64,000 nt of DNA from Azadirachta indica (taxonomy: Eukaryota; Streptophyta; Magnoliopsida; Sapindales; Meliaceae): contig CM040446.1 in assembly GCA_022749755.1 (NCBI GenBank), positions 16,368,080 through 16,432,079 on the forward strand. Reading direction: 5' to 3'. Within the stretch, counting starts at the first letter, position 1; every line of letters starts with the position of its first letter. This document shows positions 47,367-59,509 of this stretch, piece by piece. Position numbers and translations under genes: made by a program. The notes below the pieces were generated by a model. That model saw only the letters and a program-made list of their open reading frames with translations, did no database searches and was not told the DNA's origin.

Positions 47367-48716
47367 TCAGCTCATAGGCTGTCCGTCTTCATCTGCAGCA
47401 TCAAATTGTAGAGGTCCCTTGAAACCACCTTCAGTATCACCAAGAAGCTCACGGGATGCTTTTTCAAGAAATTCCTTGGCAGTGGTTTGGACAGATTTTT
47501 TTTCGGATGATTGGTATTTCCTCTTCTTGTGGACACTTGTCTCTATATATTTCATCCTCGGCCCCTCTCCTCTACTGATATCTTTCATGCTTCGCCTCTG
47601 TTCTGCACGAGATGAACAATTCTTGAGCAGCAATAACCAAAATGGAAAGGGAGTCCTGCCGCAACAAGAAGTGTTTAATGGCTTACCAGGGGTCAGGTCA
47701 GGCAAAGAATGCTCAATGAAACGGGTTGCCGCCTGATAATTTAAGGTGGTAGAAGGCTGCAAAGGTGCTTAAAGAACAAAATCAAGCTCAAGTCATTCAC
47801 AGAGGAACATAAAGTATCACTATCCAAGCTAGTCATTGAAATTTTGCAAATGCAAAGTAGAAATTTTCAATCAAATTGCGTCTCCAAGCACATAGTAAAA
47901 CAAATGCCATCATTCTGAGATTATATATAAACGTGACACAAATATTAAGAACTGAACCGCAATGAATGAAAAAAAATTACCAAAAGTATAGAAGACTGTA
48001 CCTTTACTCAAATCTATGAACCGCCTAAGTTTGTCTTGATACAAACTTAATCTCTCCTACACATACAAACAATCAGACATATAAACAAGGAAAGAGTGAA
48101 TAAGAGAACCATAGAAAAAACCCAAATTCTCAATTTTCAAAAATAAAACCAAATAGTTCCAAATTTAGGCTTTTCCATCACCACTTACTAAACCACAAAA
48201 GCCTTAAACTAGAGATACCCATGTAATGAATCCATAAATTAAAGACTAATATACAACATTCTTTGACCAAAATCTCAATTTCCAAAATAAAATCAGAAAT
48301 ACAAAATTATCATTATCCAAACACCAACTTAAGACGTATATGAACATGTACAAGCTCGGTTTTAACAGGATGGTCATCTGGGTGAACTCCACTGCATCTC
48401 AACCTCACTGCAAAGCACAGGATTGCAATTAAGACTCACATACAATTAACAACTTAACCAAATTTACCAAAAAAAAGGAGGAAAAATTAAGAGGGGCTAT
48501 GAAATTACATGTATAGAGAGTTGTGGTCGCTTTAGCGAGCAAAAAGAGCGACTGAGCCCGTTCCAGAAGCGGCATTTCAGCGAGGACCTCTGGGTCAGAT
48601 AGAGACAAGAGTTCACGCAAATGGGTCTTCACTTGTTCTACGTTATATAATGTTTTCTTCACAGCATCCATAGCGGAGTCGGGTATGACTTTACTTTCTT
48701 TTGCACTATCTTCCAT
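47367..48716 (-). CDS. C1D family nuclear exosome cofactor (Sas10/Utp3/C1D domain)
   Basis: Five exons join in frame: 48716-48509, 48407-48352, 48056-48002, 47767-47687 and 47602-47367, giving 211 residues. The Sas10/C1D domain covers roughly 12-100, with NVEQVKTHLRELL, the PLLERAQSLFLLAKATTTLY helix and the family block LRCSGVHPDDHPVKTELERL. The rest is basic (HKKRKY) with an acidic end. Yeast Rrp47 and human C1D of this family bind the Rrp6 exonuclease and help the nuclear exosome mature rRNA, snRNA and snoRNA; the same role is inferred. The last intron (47686-47603) is 84 nt, in frame and without a stop, so a retained form with 28 extra residues can be translated. The order next to ENODL and TM9 genes mirrors AT5G25080-AT5G25100. 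Confidence 0.9.
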
Positions 48717-49056
48717 TGTTGTTGTTCTTTGAAACTCTGTTTTCAGAGTCCCTGGATGTTTCCAGAGATGAAATTTTGGTGCAGAGTCGCACAAAGTTGA
48801 GTTTTTTGAAACAGAATGAAGAAAGAAACTTGTCTTTGACTAGGGCTTTTGGGATAACGAAGAGGGTTTAAAGGAGCAATTAGGTTAATTCTGTTTTGGG
48901 ATTTCACAGGCTTTCTTCCTACATTTGCTCATGCTGACGTGTGTCTAATCACATTACATCAGTTTTTATTATTTAATATTATATAAATAACATATGTTAG
49001 TGTTTCATGGTGTTAATGATAAATTTAAATTAACAAAACTTATTGAATAGTTTTTT
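48717..49056 (-). promoter_or_regulatory. Promoter and 5' leader side of C1D
   Basis: This short span separates the C1D start codon from the foldback transposon. No TATA box is obvious. The transposon edge lies only ~340 bp upstream, so element silencing could reach this promoter; that is inference. Confidence 0.4.
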
Positions 49057-51259
49057 GAGAAATTGATATTTTTTCTCCAGACGTTTGGCCTAATATGAAA
49101 ATACTCTCCTGATATTTGAGAAAAGACAGATATTTTTCTGATGTTTAGATAAATAGGCAGATAACTCCTGAATTTTTATTTCCATTAGTTGAATGGTTAG
49201 TTTATTATTATATATGTTCCATAACTTTTATATAATAATACTTTAATATATATTTTATTTCAATATATCATTTTTTTCTCTATTTTAATATTTTTCATAA
49301 TATAATTTTTTTAAATATAATAATTTAGTTTATATGTAATATTTTTTTCATAATATACTCAAAATTAAATACATTTTTAGTTTGTTATTTCAGTAGAAAA
49401 TTTGAAAAATAAAATATTATTAAAAAAAATTAAACAATGAGTTAAATTAAAGTCATATTAAAATATTTTAAAGTCATGTTAAAATATTTATATAATTTTT
49501 TCTTTTTTTTATAATAAATTTGATATTTAATTGTTAAAAGAATTTTGAAACATATTTTAACATTTTATTTTTATATTAATATTTTTATTTAAAAAATTAT
49601 ATTAAATTTATTATATTTTCTTGAGAAAAATTGTGAAAATATAAATAAAAAAGTAAAAAAAAAAGAAAAAATTTAGTGTCAATTGTTAATAGAATTAATA
49701 ATTAAATATATTTTATATTCCTATTAACCAATATAACTTAATTTTAATTAAAAAATAGAAAAAGAAGAAAATTTTTTATTATTTTTATTTGTAATATATA
49801 TATATAACATGTATTTATTGTTTATATTTTTATTTATATTTTCATATATTTTAAATATTTTTTCACAATATATTCAAGAATAAATAATTTTTTAATTTGT
49901 TATTTTAATAAAATATTTTAAAAAATACAATTATTAAAAAAATTTAAATAATGAGATAAGTCATACTCATATGCTAAAATATTTCTAATCTTTTACTTTC
50001 ACTTTTATAATAATAAATATTTAACTATTAAAAAATTTAATTTAAATATTTTTTAACGTTTTATTTTTACATGTAATATATTTATTTAAAAAATTATGCT
50101 AAATTTATTATATGTTTTTAAAAATATATAAAATATAAACAATAAATACATGTTATATATATATTACAAATAAAAATAATAAAAAATTTTCTTGTTCTTC
50201 TATTTTTTTAATTAAAATTAAATTATATTGGTTAATAAGAATATAAAATATATCTAATTATTAATTCTATTAACAAATGATACTAAATTTTTTTTAATTT
50301 TTTTTATATTTTCATAATTTTTCTTAAGAAAATATAATAAATTTAATATAATCTTTTAAATAAAAATATTATTATAAGAATAAACGTTAAAATATGTTTT
50401 AAAAAATTTTTTAATAATTAAATAAAAATATTATTATTAGAATAAAAATTATGGTAAATTTATTATATTTTTTAAAAAATATAAAAATACAAACAATAAA
50501 TACATGTTATATATATTATAAATAAAAATAATCAAAAAATTTTCTTCTTTTTTATATATTTTTTTTTCTAATTAAAATTAAATTATATTGGTTAATAAGA
50601 ATATAAATATATTTAATTACTAATTCTATTAACAAATGATATTAAATTTTTTCTTTTTTTTACTTATTTATTTATATTTTTATTATTTTTCTCAAGAAAA
50701 TATAATAAATTTAATATAATCTTTTTAAATAAAAATATTAATATAAGAATAAAATGTTAAAATATATTTCAAAATTCTTTTAACAATTAAATATCAAATT
50801 TATTACAGAAAAAAGAAAAAAAAAAAATAAATATTTTAACATGAATTTAAAATATTTTAATATGAGTTTTAATTTAACTCATTGTTTAAATTTTTTTTGA
50901 TAATATTTTATTTTTTAAATTTTCTATTGAAATAATGAATTAAAAATATATGTAGTCTTGAGTATATTATGAAAAAAATATTAAATATGGATTAAATTGT
51001 TATATTTAAAAAAATTATATTGTAAAAAATATTAAAATAAGGAGTAAAGTGTTATATTGAAATAAAATATATATCAAAGTATTATTAAAAGATGAGGGAT
51101 ATAAATAATAATAAATTTACTAATCAACTAACAGAAATAAAGGTTCAAAGGATATCTGTCTATTTATCTAAACGTCATAGAGGCATTTGTCTTTTCTCAA
51201 ATATCAAAGAGGTATTTGCCTATTAAGCTAAACGTCAGGGGAAAAAATATCAATTTCCC
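49057..51259. mobile_element. 2.2-kb Mutator-like foldback transposon, no coding capacity
   Basis: The ends read GAGAAATTGATATTTTTT on the left and, in reverse complement, GGGAAATTGATATTTTTT on the right. Complementarity then continues for several hundred bases with many matched words (TTTGAGAAAAGACA, GATGTTTAGATAAATAG, TATATTTTATTTCAATAT), so nearly the whole element is two arms of a palindrome. The bases just outside are TAGTTTTTT (49048-49056) and TAGTCTTTT (51260-51268), a likely 9-bp target duplication with one change. Nine-base duplications and long inverted ends fit Mutator-like elements. Repeats are nested inside: about 50090-50340 is copied at about 50450-50710. No open frame is coding-like. 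A transcript across it would fold into long double-stranded RNA. Confidence 0.75.
50090..50710. repeat. Nested direct duplication within the foldback element
   Basis: A ~250-bp segment containing ACAATAAATACATGTTATATATA, then AATTAAATTATATTGGTTAATAAG and TTCTATTAACAAATGAT occurs at about 50090-50340 and again at about 50450-50710. In reverse orientation it also matches about 49600-49830 in the left arm. Confidence 0.7.
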
Positions 51260-51464
51260 TAGTCTTTTTTTTTTAAATTTGATAAAAAAAAAGGTTAAAA
51301 TTTAGCATTTGATTAGCATGCGAGGATAAATGACATTTGCCCAATAAGTTCTACATGTTAGGGAAATATCTAAAAGAAAATTTTTGTATTTTAATTGTAT
51401 TGTATATTTAGATGGAAAAGTGACAAGATAGTAAATTTATGGTTGTGTATAGTATTTAATAAAA
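51260..51464. other. Short AT-rich spacer between two transposons
   Basis: Nothing gene-like is seen. It starts with the likely target duplication of the left element. Confidence 0.4.
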
Positions 51465-52655
51465 ATTTTGAGATTTTAACATATATTTCCCCTAAAGTTT
51501 GAGATTTTAATACTTAAATGAAAAGTTTAAAGAAAGACACATTTACCTCCCCTGAATCATTAGTTGACCATCCAATTTTATTTATATGATTATAATACCC
51601 TTAATTGTTTCAAAATAAAGTATAAAAAATTTAATTTGTATGTAATCAAAAAAAATTTTAATTTATATTTATTTAAAAATTAGAAATTTAATTAATGACA
51701 ATTTAATTTAACAATTTTAGTTTACGTATATTTAATAGTTATTGAAATTAAGAATTTAATTAATGATAATTTAACTTGATAATTTTAGTTTACATTTATT
51801 TAATATTTACGCAAAATAGGAATTTAATTTTTATTCGTATATCATACTTATTCAAATCTCAAATCCTAATATGTAAAGTTGCCGCCTTTTTTACTCCCCT
51901 CTTTTGCAAATTCTCCAGTAATAAATTATATTTTTTATTTCACTAAACAATTTCATAATTTTATCAATCTCACTCTTTTTATAAAAACACTTTAATACAG
52001 GATTTATGTCATACACATTCATATTAAATCCACACTTCAATATCAATCTTATGACTCGTAAAGCAAATGTAAACTTTTAGATTTACACAAAAAATTAAAT
52101 TGAACTATGCAATGATGGAAAATTAGAAAAAATATCAACATAACTAAATTGTTAATTTTAAACATCATTAAATAAATTTTTAATTTAAATAAATATTAAA
52201 TGAATATAAATTATAATTGTCATTAATCAAAATTTTAATTATTTTAATTTTTTGAACATCAAATAAATTAGAATTGAGTTTCTTAAACTTTATTTACAAG
52301 CAATTAAGGGTATTATAGTCATTTTAAGTGAAAATGCATGGTTAATTACGGTCAAAGGGAGATAAGTGTATCTTTTATTAAAATTTTCATTTAAGTGTTA
52401 AAATTGTAAATTAAATATCATTAATTAAATTTATAATTTTTAAATAAATATAAATTAAAATTATTTTTGATTATATATAAATTAAATTTTTTATATTTTA
52501 CTTTGAAGTAATTGAGGGTATTATAACCATATAAATAAAATTGGATGATTATTTAATAATTCAGGGGAGGTAAGTGTGACTTTTTTTAAACTTTTCATAT
52601 AAGTGTTAAAATCTTAAATTTTAGGAAAGATTTGTGTCAAAATCCCCAAAAATTT
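51465..52655. mobile_element. 1.2-kb foldback transposon, second family
   Basis: The left arm (about 51470-51700) contains GAGATTTTAACA, CCCCTAAAGTTTGAG, ACATTTACCTCCCCTGAATC and GACCATCCAATTTTATTTATA. The right arm (about 52440-52647) holds the same words in reverse complement. A third, internal partial copy of the right arm lies at about 52290-52400. The flanks ATTTAATAA (left) and ATTTTAATAA (right) could be a target duplication but are too AT-rich to be sure. The window's first 150 bases are another copy of this arm. No coding frame is present. Confidence 0.65.
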
Positions 52656-53293
52656 TAATAACATTTATAATGATTTAAATAAAGTTGGTAGATAGTTGTC
52701 CATGAAGATTCCTGATGGTCGACGCAGACAATTAACAACTAATTAAATTTAGTATAAAATTTTAAATTTAAATATGTTGAGATGAATAATATCTTTTTTA
52801 TCTCAGACAACTACGTAGATGCAACAGTATGTTTTTATCCAAGCATACGGTACAAATCAATGGAATAAGAAACTTTAACTTTTTTTTTTTTAGGTGTTTT
52901 CTAACCAGCAGGAATTATCGAGTTAATTGGCCAAACAAAAGGTGGAACTTTAGGTTTTTATTTAAAAAAGAGTGAAGAGGTTCCCCAAAAAAAATCGTAA
53001 GCAAAAATATCAAAAATCCAAAAGCACTTAAAAGCCACAGAAGCTATGGAGTTACAGTTAAACTGATAAACCTTCTGGAATACAGATATCCGACAGCTAC
53101 TTGCCTTGGCCAATCTTATCTTTATTCATCGGAGCACCAAAGAACTACAACTAGGTACGTAAATGCCCATCTGCATGATCGTTGTCTAAGAAGTAATTCA
53201 ACAAACAACACAAACCTGCAAAACAATCAACCCTCTCTTTACAAATGAAATATAGGTGCCTAGGTTCATTTATTGGTTGATAACTGCTTCTCC
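52656..53293 (+). promoter_or_regulatory. Promoter and 5' leader of PGR3
   Basis: This is the only non-repetitive DNA between the transposons and the PGR3 ATG, about 640 bp. No open frame of note. A T-run occurs near 52880. No TATA box was identified with confidence, as is common for plastid-protein genes. Confidence 0.4.
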
Positions 53294-56200
53294 ATGGCTC
53301 TGTTAGTACTAGACTCTTCGAGTACTTGCTGTTGTACAACCAGTAATAGCTTTGATTTCACTTACAGAAGGGCTTCATACTGTAATAATGGTACACCAGG
53401 AGGAATAAAAGTTCGAAATTTGAAGGTTTTGCTATGTGTTTCTATGGTAAATTGGAAGAAACAGAGGAAAAAACAAGTGGGTTTTTGTGGGTATGTTTTG
53501 AATAGTTCAAATGAGGTGGTGGTGGTGAAGGGGAAGGGAAGAAATGGCTTAACTTCTGAGGAAGTTTTTAGGGGTTTAAGATCATCTTCGGACCTGAATT
53601 CTGCTTTTTCTTACTTCAAGTCAGTGGCTGAGTTGCCTTATGTTGTTCACACTACTGAAACATGCAATTATATGCTTGAAGTTTTGAGGATCAATGGGAG
53701 GATTGCTGACATGGTGTTTGTGTTTGATTTGATGCAAAAGCAAATTATAAATAGGGATTTGAGTACCTATCTGATGATATTTAAGGCTCTTTGCATAAAG
53801 GGTGGTCTTCGACGAGCCCCATTTGCACTGGAGAAGATGAGGGAAGCTGGATTTGTTTTGAATGCGTATTCATACAATGGGTTTATCCATTTGATACTTC
53901 AGTCTGGTTTTTGTAGAGAGGCTTTGGTTGTGTACAGAAGGATGGTTTCAGAAGGTTTTAAGCCTAGCCTGAAGACATATTCTGCACTTATGGTAGCGTC
54001 AGGCAAGAGAAGGAATATTGAAACAGTTATGCATTTGTTAGAAGAGATGGAGGGATTGGGATTAAGGCCGAATGTCTACACATTCACTATATGCATTAGA
54101 GTACTCGGGAGGGCTGGGAAAATTGATGAGGCATACAGGATCTTGAAGAGAATGGATGAAGAGGGATGTGGCCCTGATGTTGTTACTTACACTGTTCTCA
54201 TTGATGCTCTGTGTTATGCTGGAAAACTTGATCAGGCAAAGGAAATTTTCTTGAAGATGAAGGCTGGCAGTCATAAACCAGATCAAGTAACCTACATTAC
54301 TTTATTGGACAAATTCAGTGATTGTGGTGACATAGAGGTTGTGAAAGAATTTTGGAGTCAAATGGAAGCTGATGGTTATGCCCCAGATGTGGTTACTTAC
54401 ACCATACTAGTTGATGCTTTATGCAAAGTTGGGAATGTTGATGAAGCATTTCGTATGTTGGATCTTATGAGAATGGAGGGGATCTTGCCAAATCTTCATA
54501 CTTACAACACTCTGATTTGTGGGCTCTTGAGGCTCGACAGATTAGAAGAGGCATTACAACTATTTGGTAACATGGAAACTCTCGGTGTTCAACCCACTGC
54601 TTATACATTCATCCTCTTTATTGATTATTATGGTAAGTCTGCTAATCCTGGCAAAGCTCTTGAGACCTTTGAGAAGATGAAAATTAGAGGTATTGTTCCA
54701 AATATTGTAGCTTGCAATGCCTCTTTGTATAGTCTCGCTGAAGCAGGTAGGCTTGGTGAAGCTGAAGCTATATTTAACGGGCTTAAGAATAGTGGACTTG
54801 CTCCAGATTCGGTAACCTATAACATGATGATGAGATGCTATAGTAAAGTGGGGCGAGTAGATGCAGCTGTTAAGTTACTCTCTGAGATGATAGAAAATGA
54901 ATGTGAACTTGATGTAATTGTGATTAACTCTTTGATCGATTCACTTTACAAGGCTGATAGAGTGGATGAGGCATGGCAAATGTTTTGCAGAATGAAGGAC
55001 ATGAAGCTTGTTCCTACAATTGTGACATATAATATTTTACTCGCTGGACTAGGGAAAGAGGGTCAAGTCCAAAGAGCTATTGAATTGTTTGAGGGTATGG
55101 CAGATCTTGGGTGTTCACCGAACACAGTAACTTTCAACACACTCCTGGACTGCCTCTGCAAGAATGAAGAGGTTGATCTTGCCTTGAAAATGCTCTATGA
55201 AATGACAGAAATGAATTGTAGTCCTGATGTTCTGACTTACAATACTATAATTTATGGCTTGGTGAAAGAACAAAGAGTTAAAGATGCTATCTGGTTCTTC
55301 CATCAGATGAGGAAATGGCTTTACCCTGATCATATCACTCTGTGTACCCTTCTTCCCGGTATTGTAAAAGGTGGGCATATTGAGGATGCTTTCAAGATTG
55401 CCAAGTGTTCTATTTATCAGATCAGGACTTCCGGTGAAAGGCATTTTTGGGAAGATTTGACGGGAGGGATCTTGATTGCAGCTGGAACAGACAAAGCAAT
55501 TTTATTTGCTGAAAAGTTGGTTTCCAATAGGATCTGTCATGATGATTCTGTACTGATACCCATCATCAAAGTTTTGTGTAGGCAGAAGAAATCCCTTGCT
55601 GCTAAAGATTTATTTGTGAAGTTCACAGAAAATCTAGGAGTTAAGCCAACAGTAGAAATGTATAATTATTTAATTGATGGGCTTCTTGAAGTCCATACCA
55701 CCGAAATGGCATTGAATTTGTTCACAGCAATGAAGAATGCTGGTTGTGCTCCAGATGTTTCTACCTACAATTTGTTACTTGACTATTATGGGAAGTCTGG
55801 GAGAATCAATGAACTTTTTAAGCTCTATGAAGAGCTGCCTTCAAGGGGCTGCAAGCCTAACACCAAAACTCACAATATAGTCATCTCTGGTCTTGTGAAA
55901 TCTAATAGTGTGGATAAAGCTATGGATTTATACTATGATCTTGTAAGTGGTGACTTCTCTCCTACTCCATGTACATATGGGCCACTGATAGACGGACTTT
56001 CAAAGACGGGAAAAATGGAAGATGCAAAACAGCTCTTTGAGGAGATGGTAGACTATGGATGCAAGCGTAACTGTGCAATATACAATATTCTCATTAATGG
56101 AGTTGGGAAAACAGGTGATGTTGAAACAGCTTGTGAGTTGTTCAAACAGATGATTAAAGAGGGAATAAGACCAGACTTGAGGTCCTACACCGTTCTTGTT

Positions 56201-56632
56201 GATTGTCTCTCCACAGCAGGCAGAGTGGATGATGCTCTACACTACTTTCAGGAATTAAAGCTAAATGGCCTTGATCCTGACTCAATGGCATATAACTTCA
56301 TCATCAATGGGCTTGGAAGATCAGGGCGGATAGCAGAAGCACTCTCCCTTTTTGATCAAATGCAGAATAGAGGAATTAGTCCTGATCTTTACACCTATAA
56401 TTCCTTGATTCTCAATCTTGGGCGGGCAGGAATGGTGGACGAAGCGGGGAGATTGTATGAAGAACTGCAACAAATGGGTCTGGAACCTAATGTGTTCACA
56501 TATAATGCTCTTATTCGAGGTTACAGCATGTCAGGAAATCCCGACTCTGCTTATGCAGTCTACAAGAAGATGATGGTTGGAGGTTGCAGCCCCAACCCGG
56601 GAACATTCGCCCAGCTCCCAAATCAAACTTGA
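53294..56632 (+). CDS. PGR3: Chloroplast pentatricopeptide repeat protein PGR3
   Basis: This is an intronless frame of 1112 residues, the same length I recall for Arabidopsis PGR3. The first in-frame ATG is at 53294 in a good context (TCCATGGCT). The N-terminal ~60 residues are Ser/Thr/Cys-rich then basic, as in a chloroplast transit peptide. From about residue 100 to the end run some 27 P-type PPR repeats of 35 residues, seen as recurring units such as [20 protein letters not shown] and [15 protein letters not shown]; there is no E or DYW tail. PGR3 stabilises and helps translate petL operon RNA and an ndh transcript, and so supports the cytochrome b6f and NDH complexes and cyclic electron flow. 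No frame break. The C-terminus [17 protein letters not shown] matches the family end. Confidence 0.94.
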   Translation: MALLVLDSSSTCCCTTSNSFDFTYRRASYCNNGTPGGIKVRNLKVLLCVSMVNWKKQRKKQVGFCGYVLNSSNEVVVVKGKGRNGLTSEEVFRGLRSSSDLNSAFSYFKSVAELPYVVHTTETCNYMLEVLRINGRIADMVFVFDLMQKQIINRDLSTYLMIFKALCIKGGLRRAPFALEKMREAGFVLNAYSYNGFIHLILQSGFCREALVVYRRMVSEGFKPSLKTYSALMVASGKRRNIETVMHLLEEMEGLGLRPNVYTFTICIRVLGRAGKIDEAYRILKRMDEEGCGPDVVTYTVLIDALCYAGKLDQAKEIFLKMKAGSHKPDQVTYITLLDKFSDCGDIEVVKEFWSQMEADGYAPDVVTYTILVDALCKVGNVDEAFRMLDLMRMEGILPNLHTYNTLICGLLRLDRLEEALQLFGNMETLGVQPTAYTFILFIDYYGKSANPGKALETFEKMKIRGIVPNIVACNASLYSLAEAGRLGEAEAIFNGLKNSGLAPDSVTYNMMMRCYSKVGRVDAAVKLLSEMIENECELDVIVINSLIDSLYKADRVDEAWQMFCRMKDMKLVPTIVTYNILLAGLGKEGQVQRAIELFEGMADLGCSPNTVTFNTLLDCLCKNEEVDLALKMLYEMTEMNCSPDVLTYNTIIYGLVKEQRVKDAIWFFHQMRKWLYPDHITLCTLLPGIVKGGHIEDAFKIAKCSIYQIRTSGERHFWEDLTGGILIAAGTDKAILFAEKLVSNRICHDDSVLIPIIKVLCRQKKSLAAKDLFVKFTENLGVKPTVEMYNYLIDGLLEVHTTEMALNLFTAMKNAGCAPDVSTYNLLLDYYGKSGRINELFKLYEELPSRGCKPNTKTHNIVISGLVKSNSVDKAMDLYYDLVSGDFSPTPCTYGPLIDGLSKTGKMEDAKQLFEEMVDYGCKRNCAIYNILINGVGKTGDVETACELFKQMIKEGIRPDLRSYTVLVDCLSTAGRVDDALHYFQELKLNGLDPDSMAYNFIINGLGRSGRIAEALSLFDQMQNRGISPDLYTYNSLILNLGRAGMVDEAGRLYEELQQMGLEPNVFTYNALIRGYSMSGNPDSAYAVYKKMMVGGCSPNPGTFAQLPNQT

Positions 56633-58130
56633 GAAATCTGAGATAACTCGGAAGACCACTGGTTCTACCTACTTGATGATAATCTCTGTGGAAAAAGTGA
56701 AGCAGGTAATTCCCCCATCAAGTTGTCTTGTAAATGGTTTTCAAGTCAAGTTGCTGTTGATCAAGCTGTTGGGGTTCTATCCTCCTACCGAGCTGATGAC
56801 TGATGCTTTTAGTGATTGCAATGTCTTGTTTTCAAACTTCGTGGCAATTGTTTTGCTTGGCCATGCAGTGAATTGCCCCTTGTGTTTATAGCTGTTCAGA
56901 CTCCATCTTTGCCGTTTGTCAGACCTCGCATGCTTATGACCTTTCATCGCGCCCAAGGCCGCACATATCGAGGGTCCAGATTTCCTGTCGTGACAATGGC
57001 TACAGCAGATTCAGCCTACTCGGCGCTTACACTAGTGTTGCAAATAAGATGTGTGTTAAAGTTCTGTCAAACCACGGCCATTATGAACGGTGAATATATT
57101 TAGGCTCATCTGCTTTGTAATTGCTCTATAATGTGATACGATGAACTATTCTATTAGTGCATATGCTATACCGTTTATTTTCTCTCTGTAATTAAACTCG
57201 ATGATTATTTAAAGAATGTTACAGTTGATTCTTCTTCAGACTTCAGACTTCCCAATTTGTAATTATAAATAGAAAAAGGAAAATCACACAAAAAAGAGAT
57301 AACTTCCATATGTGAAGTAACCTTCTCAAGTCCTAAAACATAGGAGGCATCTTGGTAATTTAACATCCTCTCGTTGCCTAATGTGAGACCACCATTTTAC
57401 GGCAGGTGAGGTAAAGTTTGGTAGCAAAAACTGCAAAATGGATGATGAAGAAACAGTAGCCATTTATCTCCCGCCTTTTCTGCACCATCTCTATCTATCT
57501 ACCAAATCTTTCAATAGCCTAGCTGTACACACAATTTTGTAGAAGAGAAAAACAAGAAACAAAAACAAATACAAAAACACATACATAGACAGAAAAGAAA
57601 GATAGAATTCTTCAACTGTCCTCTAACCACAGCTCTCTCTCCGTAACAACAACAGCAACAACAACAAATATGTTTCCATTTATACCCTTTCTGATTCCCA
57701 TCTTCAGTATCTCATTTTACACGATTCTCCTTCCCTTCTTCATGGGCCCTTTTGGTTTCTCACATTCAAGGAGTTTCAGGGAAGCTTCAACACATGCACA
57801 GAAAGTTCCTTCCCCATAAATATTACCTTTTTGCTTTCTTTTTTAAGTCAAGTCTCATACCTTACCTCCTTTGAGTTTTGATTTGCGTTTTCCTCGAAGT
57901 TTTGTTCTTGGAATTGTAATTACGAGGAATCAGATGAAAAGGGTTCGTATCATCGGTTTATATTTCTTAATCTAAATTTTAATTCGGATTTCCTTTCCTG
58001 AATTGGGTTCGTTTCTTCTATGCCGTGTATATACATAGTTGTGTCCAAAGATTCAATTTTGATCTGGTATTGAGTTAATTTTGATTATTTCCAAGTTTTA
58101 GTCTTAAAAGTTTCAATATTTGTGAATAAG
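56633..58130. other. PGR3 3' UTR and leader of the coiled-coil gene
   Basis: The open frames at 56577-57103 have no family features and lie in the PGR3 3' region. From about 57480 on, CT- and CAA-rich sequence (CAACAACAGCAACAACAACAA near 57645) looks like the 5' leader of the next gene. An AG just before the ATG at 58131 suggests a leader intron starting after the ATGAAAAGG near 57943-57951. Confidence 0.45.
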
Positions 58131-59241
58131 ATGAAGAGGATGGCTGTGAATTCTAAACAATCACACCTCGTTGAGGAGGAAGCCAGTGCTAGGTTCAAAC
58201 AACAAAGATTACTTGAGGATTACTTAGAGGTTCAAAAGGTTAGTCTTCATTCATTCAATCTATTTATTTCTATGGGTTTGTTTGGGTTTCGGATTCTCTT
58301 AATTTTTTTGGTCATGCCTTTTGGTGATTTTCTGAGGGTTTGATGAAAGTTCCAGTTACGTAATGCTATCGACTATAATGGTTGCTCTTGCCTTGTGTTT
58401 TCTCCCAAGTAGATTGGGGAGAAAAAAAAGGTGGTTTAAAGAGAGAAAATAGGATTTGAATTAATATTTTAATGTTCAGGCTTTTGGACTTGAGACCAGA
58501 GGGTGCAGTATATGAAGTTCAAAATTTTACTGATGCTGATTTCCTCAGATTTAGGGCTTTTGTAATTTTTAGGGATTTATTGCATTGTATTTGGGTTATC
58601 TCTCACATGCTTTCATGCAAATGTTCTATAGGAATTTGTTTCTAGGAAGAAAAAGTTGCAGACAGCAAAGCAGAAGAGAGAAATTCTTCTGGCTGAAGTT
58701 AGGTATGATCTTTGTCTCCTCAAATTTGCTTGATATTCATAACTTTTAAAAATATGAAATCCATATAAAGTTTAATACTTTGATATTGCTCTTCTTGTTG
58801 AACTATAGTTTCTTGAGACGCAGGCATAAATATTTGAAGATGCAGTCTCAAGAACTTGAAGCTATGCAAGGCCTTGTTGGACCATTAAATTCTCCTGCTG
58901 AAAGAAAATTGCTCGTCAAAAATGGGGATTCAAGTGCCAGTACAACTTCTCTGAAGAAGCCATCTCCAGTTCTTGTTTCAAACCCAATTTTGGTAATCAA
59001 ATTGGATCAATTTGTGAGATTAAGAATTCAAACAAATGTTCATTGTGTATATGTGTTGTGTTTGTAATAACATCCAAACTTTGTATTGCAGGCAGATGAA
59101 GATTGGAGTAGGGAAAGGAAAGAACCAGTTGTTTCAGATCCATCAAGACTGGAGAAGTGCAAGAATGGCGTGATCAATAAGAAAAGAGTTGCAAAGAAGA
59201 AAAAAATTTCATGGCAAGATCAAGTGGCTTTGAAGGTGTAA
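58131..59241 (+). CDS. Uncharacterised plant coiled-coil protein
   Basis: Four exons join in frame: 58131-58238, 58632-58702, 58809-58992 and 59092-59241, giving 170 residues. The first half is a charged coiled coil (EEEASARFKQQRLLEDYLEV, then KKKLQTAKQKREILLAEV and LRRRHKYLKMQSQELEAM). The second half is Ser/Pro-rich, then very basic (NKKRVAKKKKISWQDQVALKV), which could serve as a nuclear localisation signal. I cannot assign a function. If the leader intron described for the upstream span is real, the upstream ATG joins in frame and adds MKR. The gene converges with the TPD1-like gene, stops 269 bp apart. Confidence 0.75.
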
Positions 59242-59509
59242 ATTTTCATGTCAGCGATCATTATCATTCATCTTTGCCCAAAGACACCATGGGCATTATA
59301 TTATCATTTATCTTTATATCCAATGTGATTAGATATCTCAGCTGTCACTGTAAACAAAAAGTTTGATATTCAGTGCACATGAATATAGTAATGTTTCGGG
59401 CCAATGACCAGATTCCATTGCTCCTTTGTTTCACTTTCATTGCAAATTTTAGAACATGAATATGATCACTCTCATAACTTAACTGAAAAAGCCATTGATT
59501 CAGTACTCA

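Noticed and set aside
56577..57103. Two frames overlapping the end of PGR3
   Set aside because: PGR3 has a clear family C-terminus and stop at 56632; the later frames look like chance frames in the 3' UTR.
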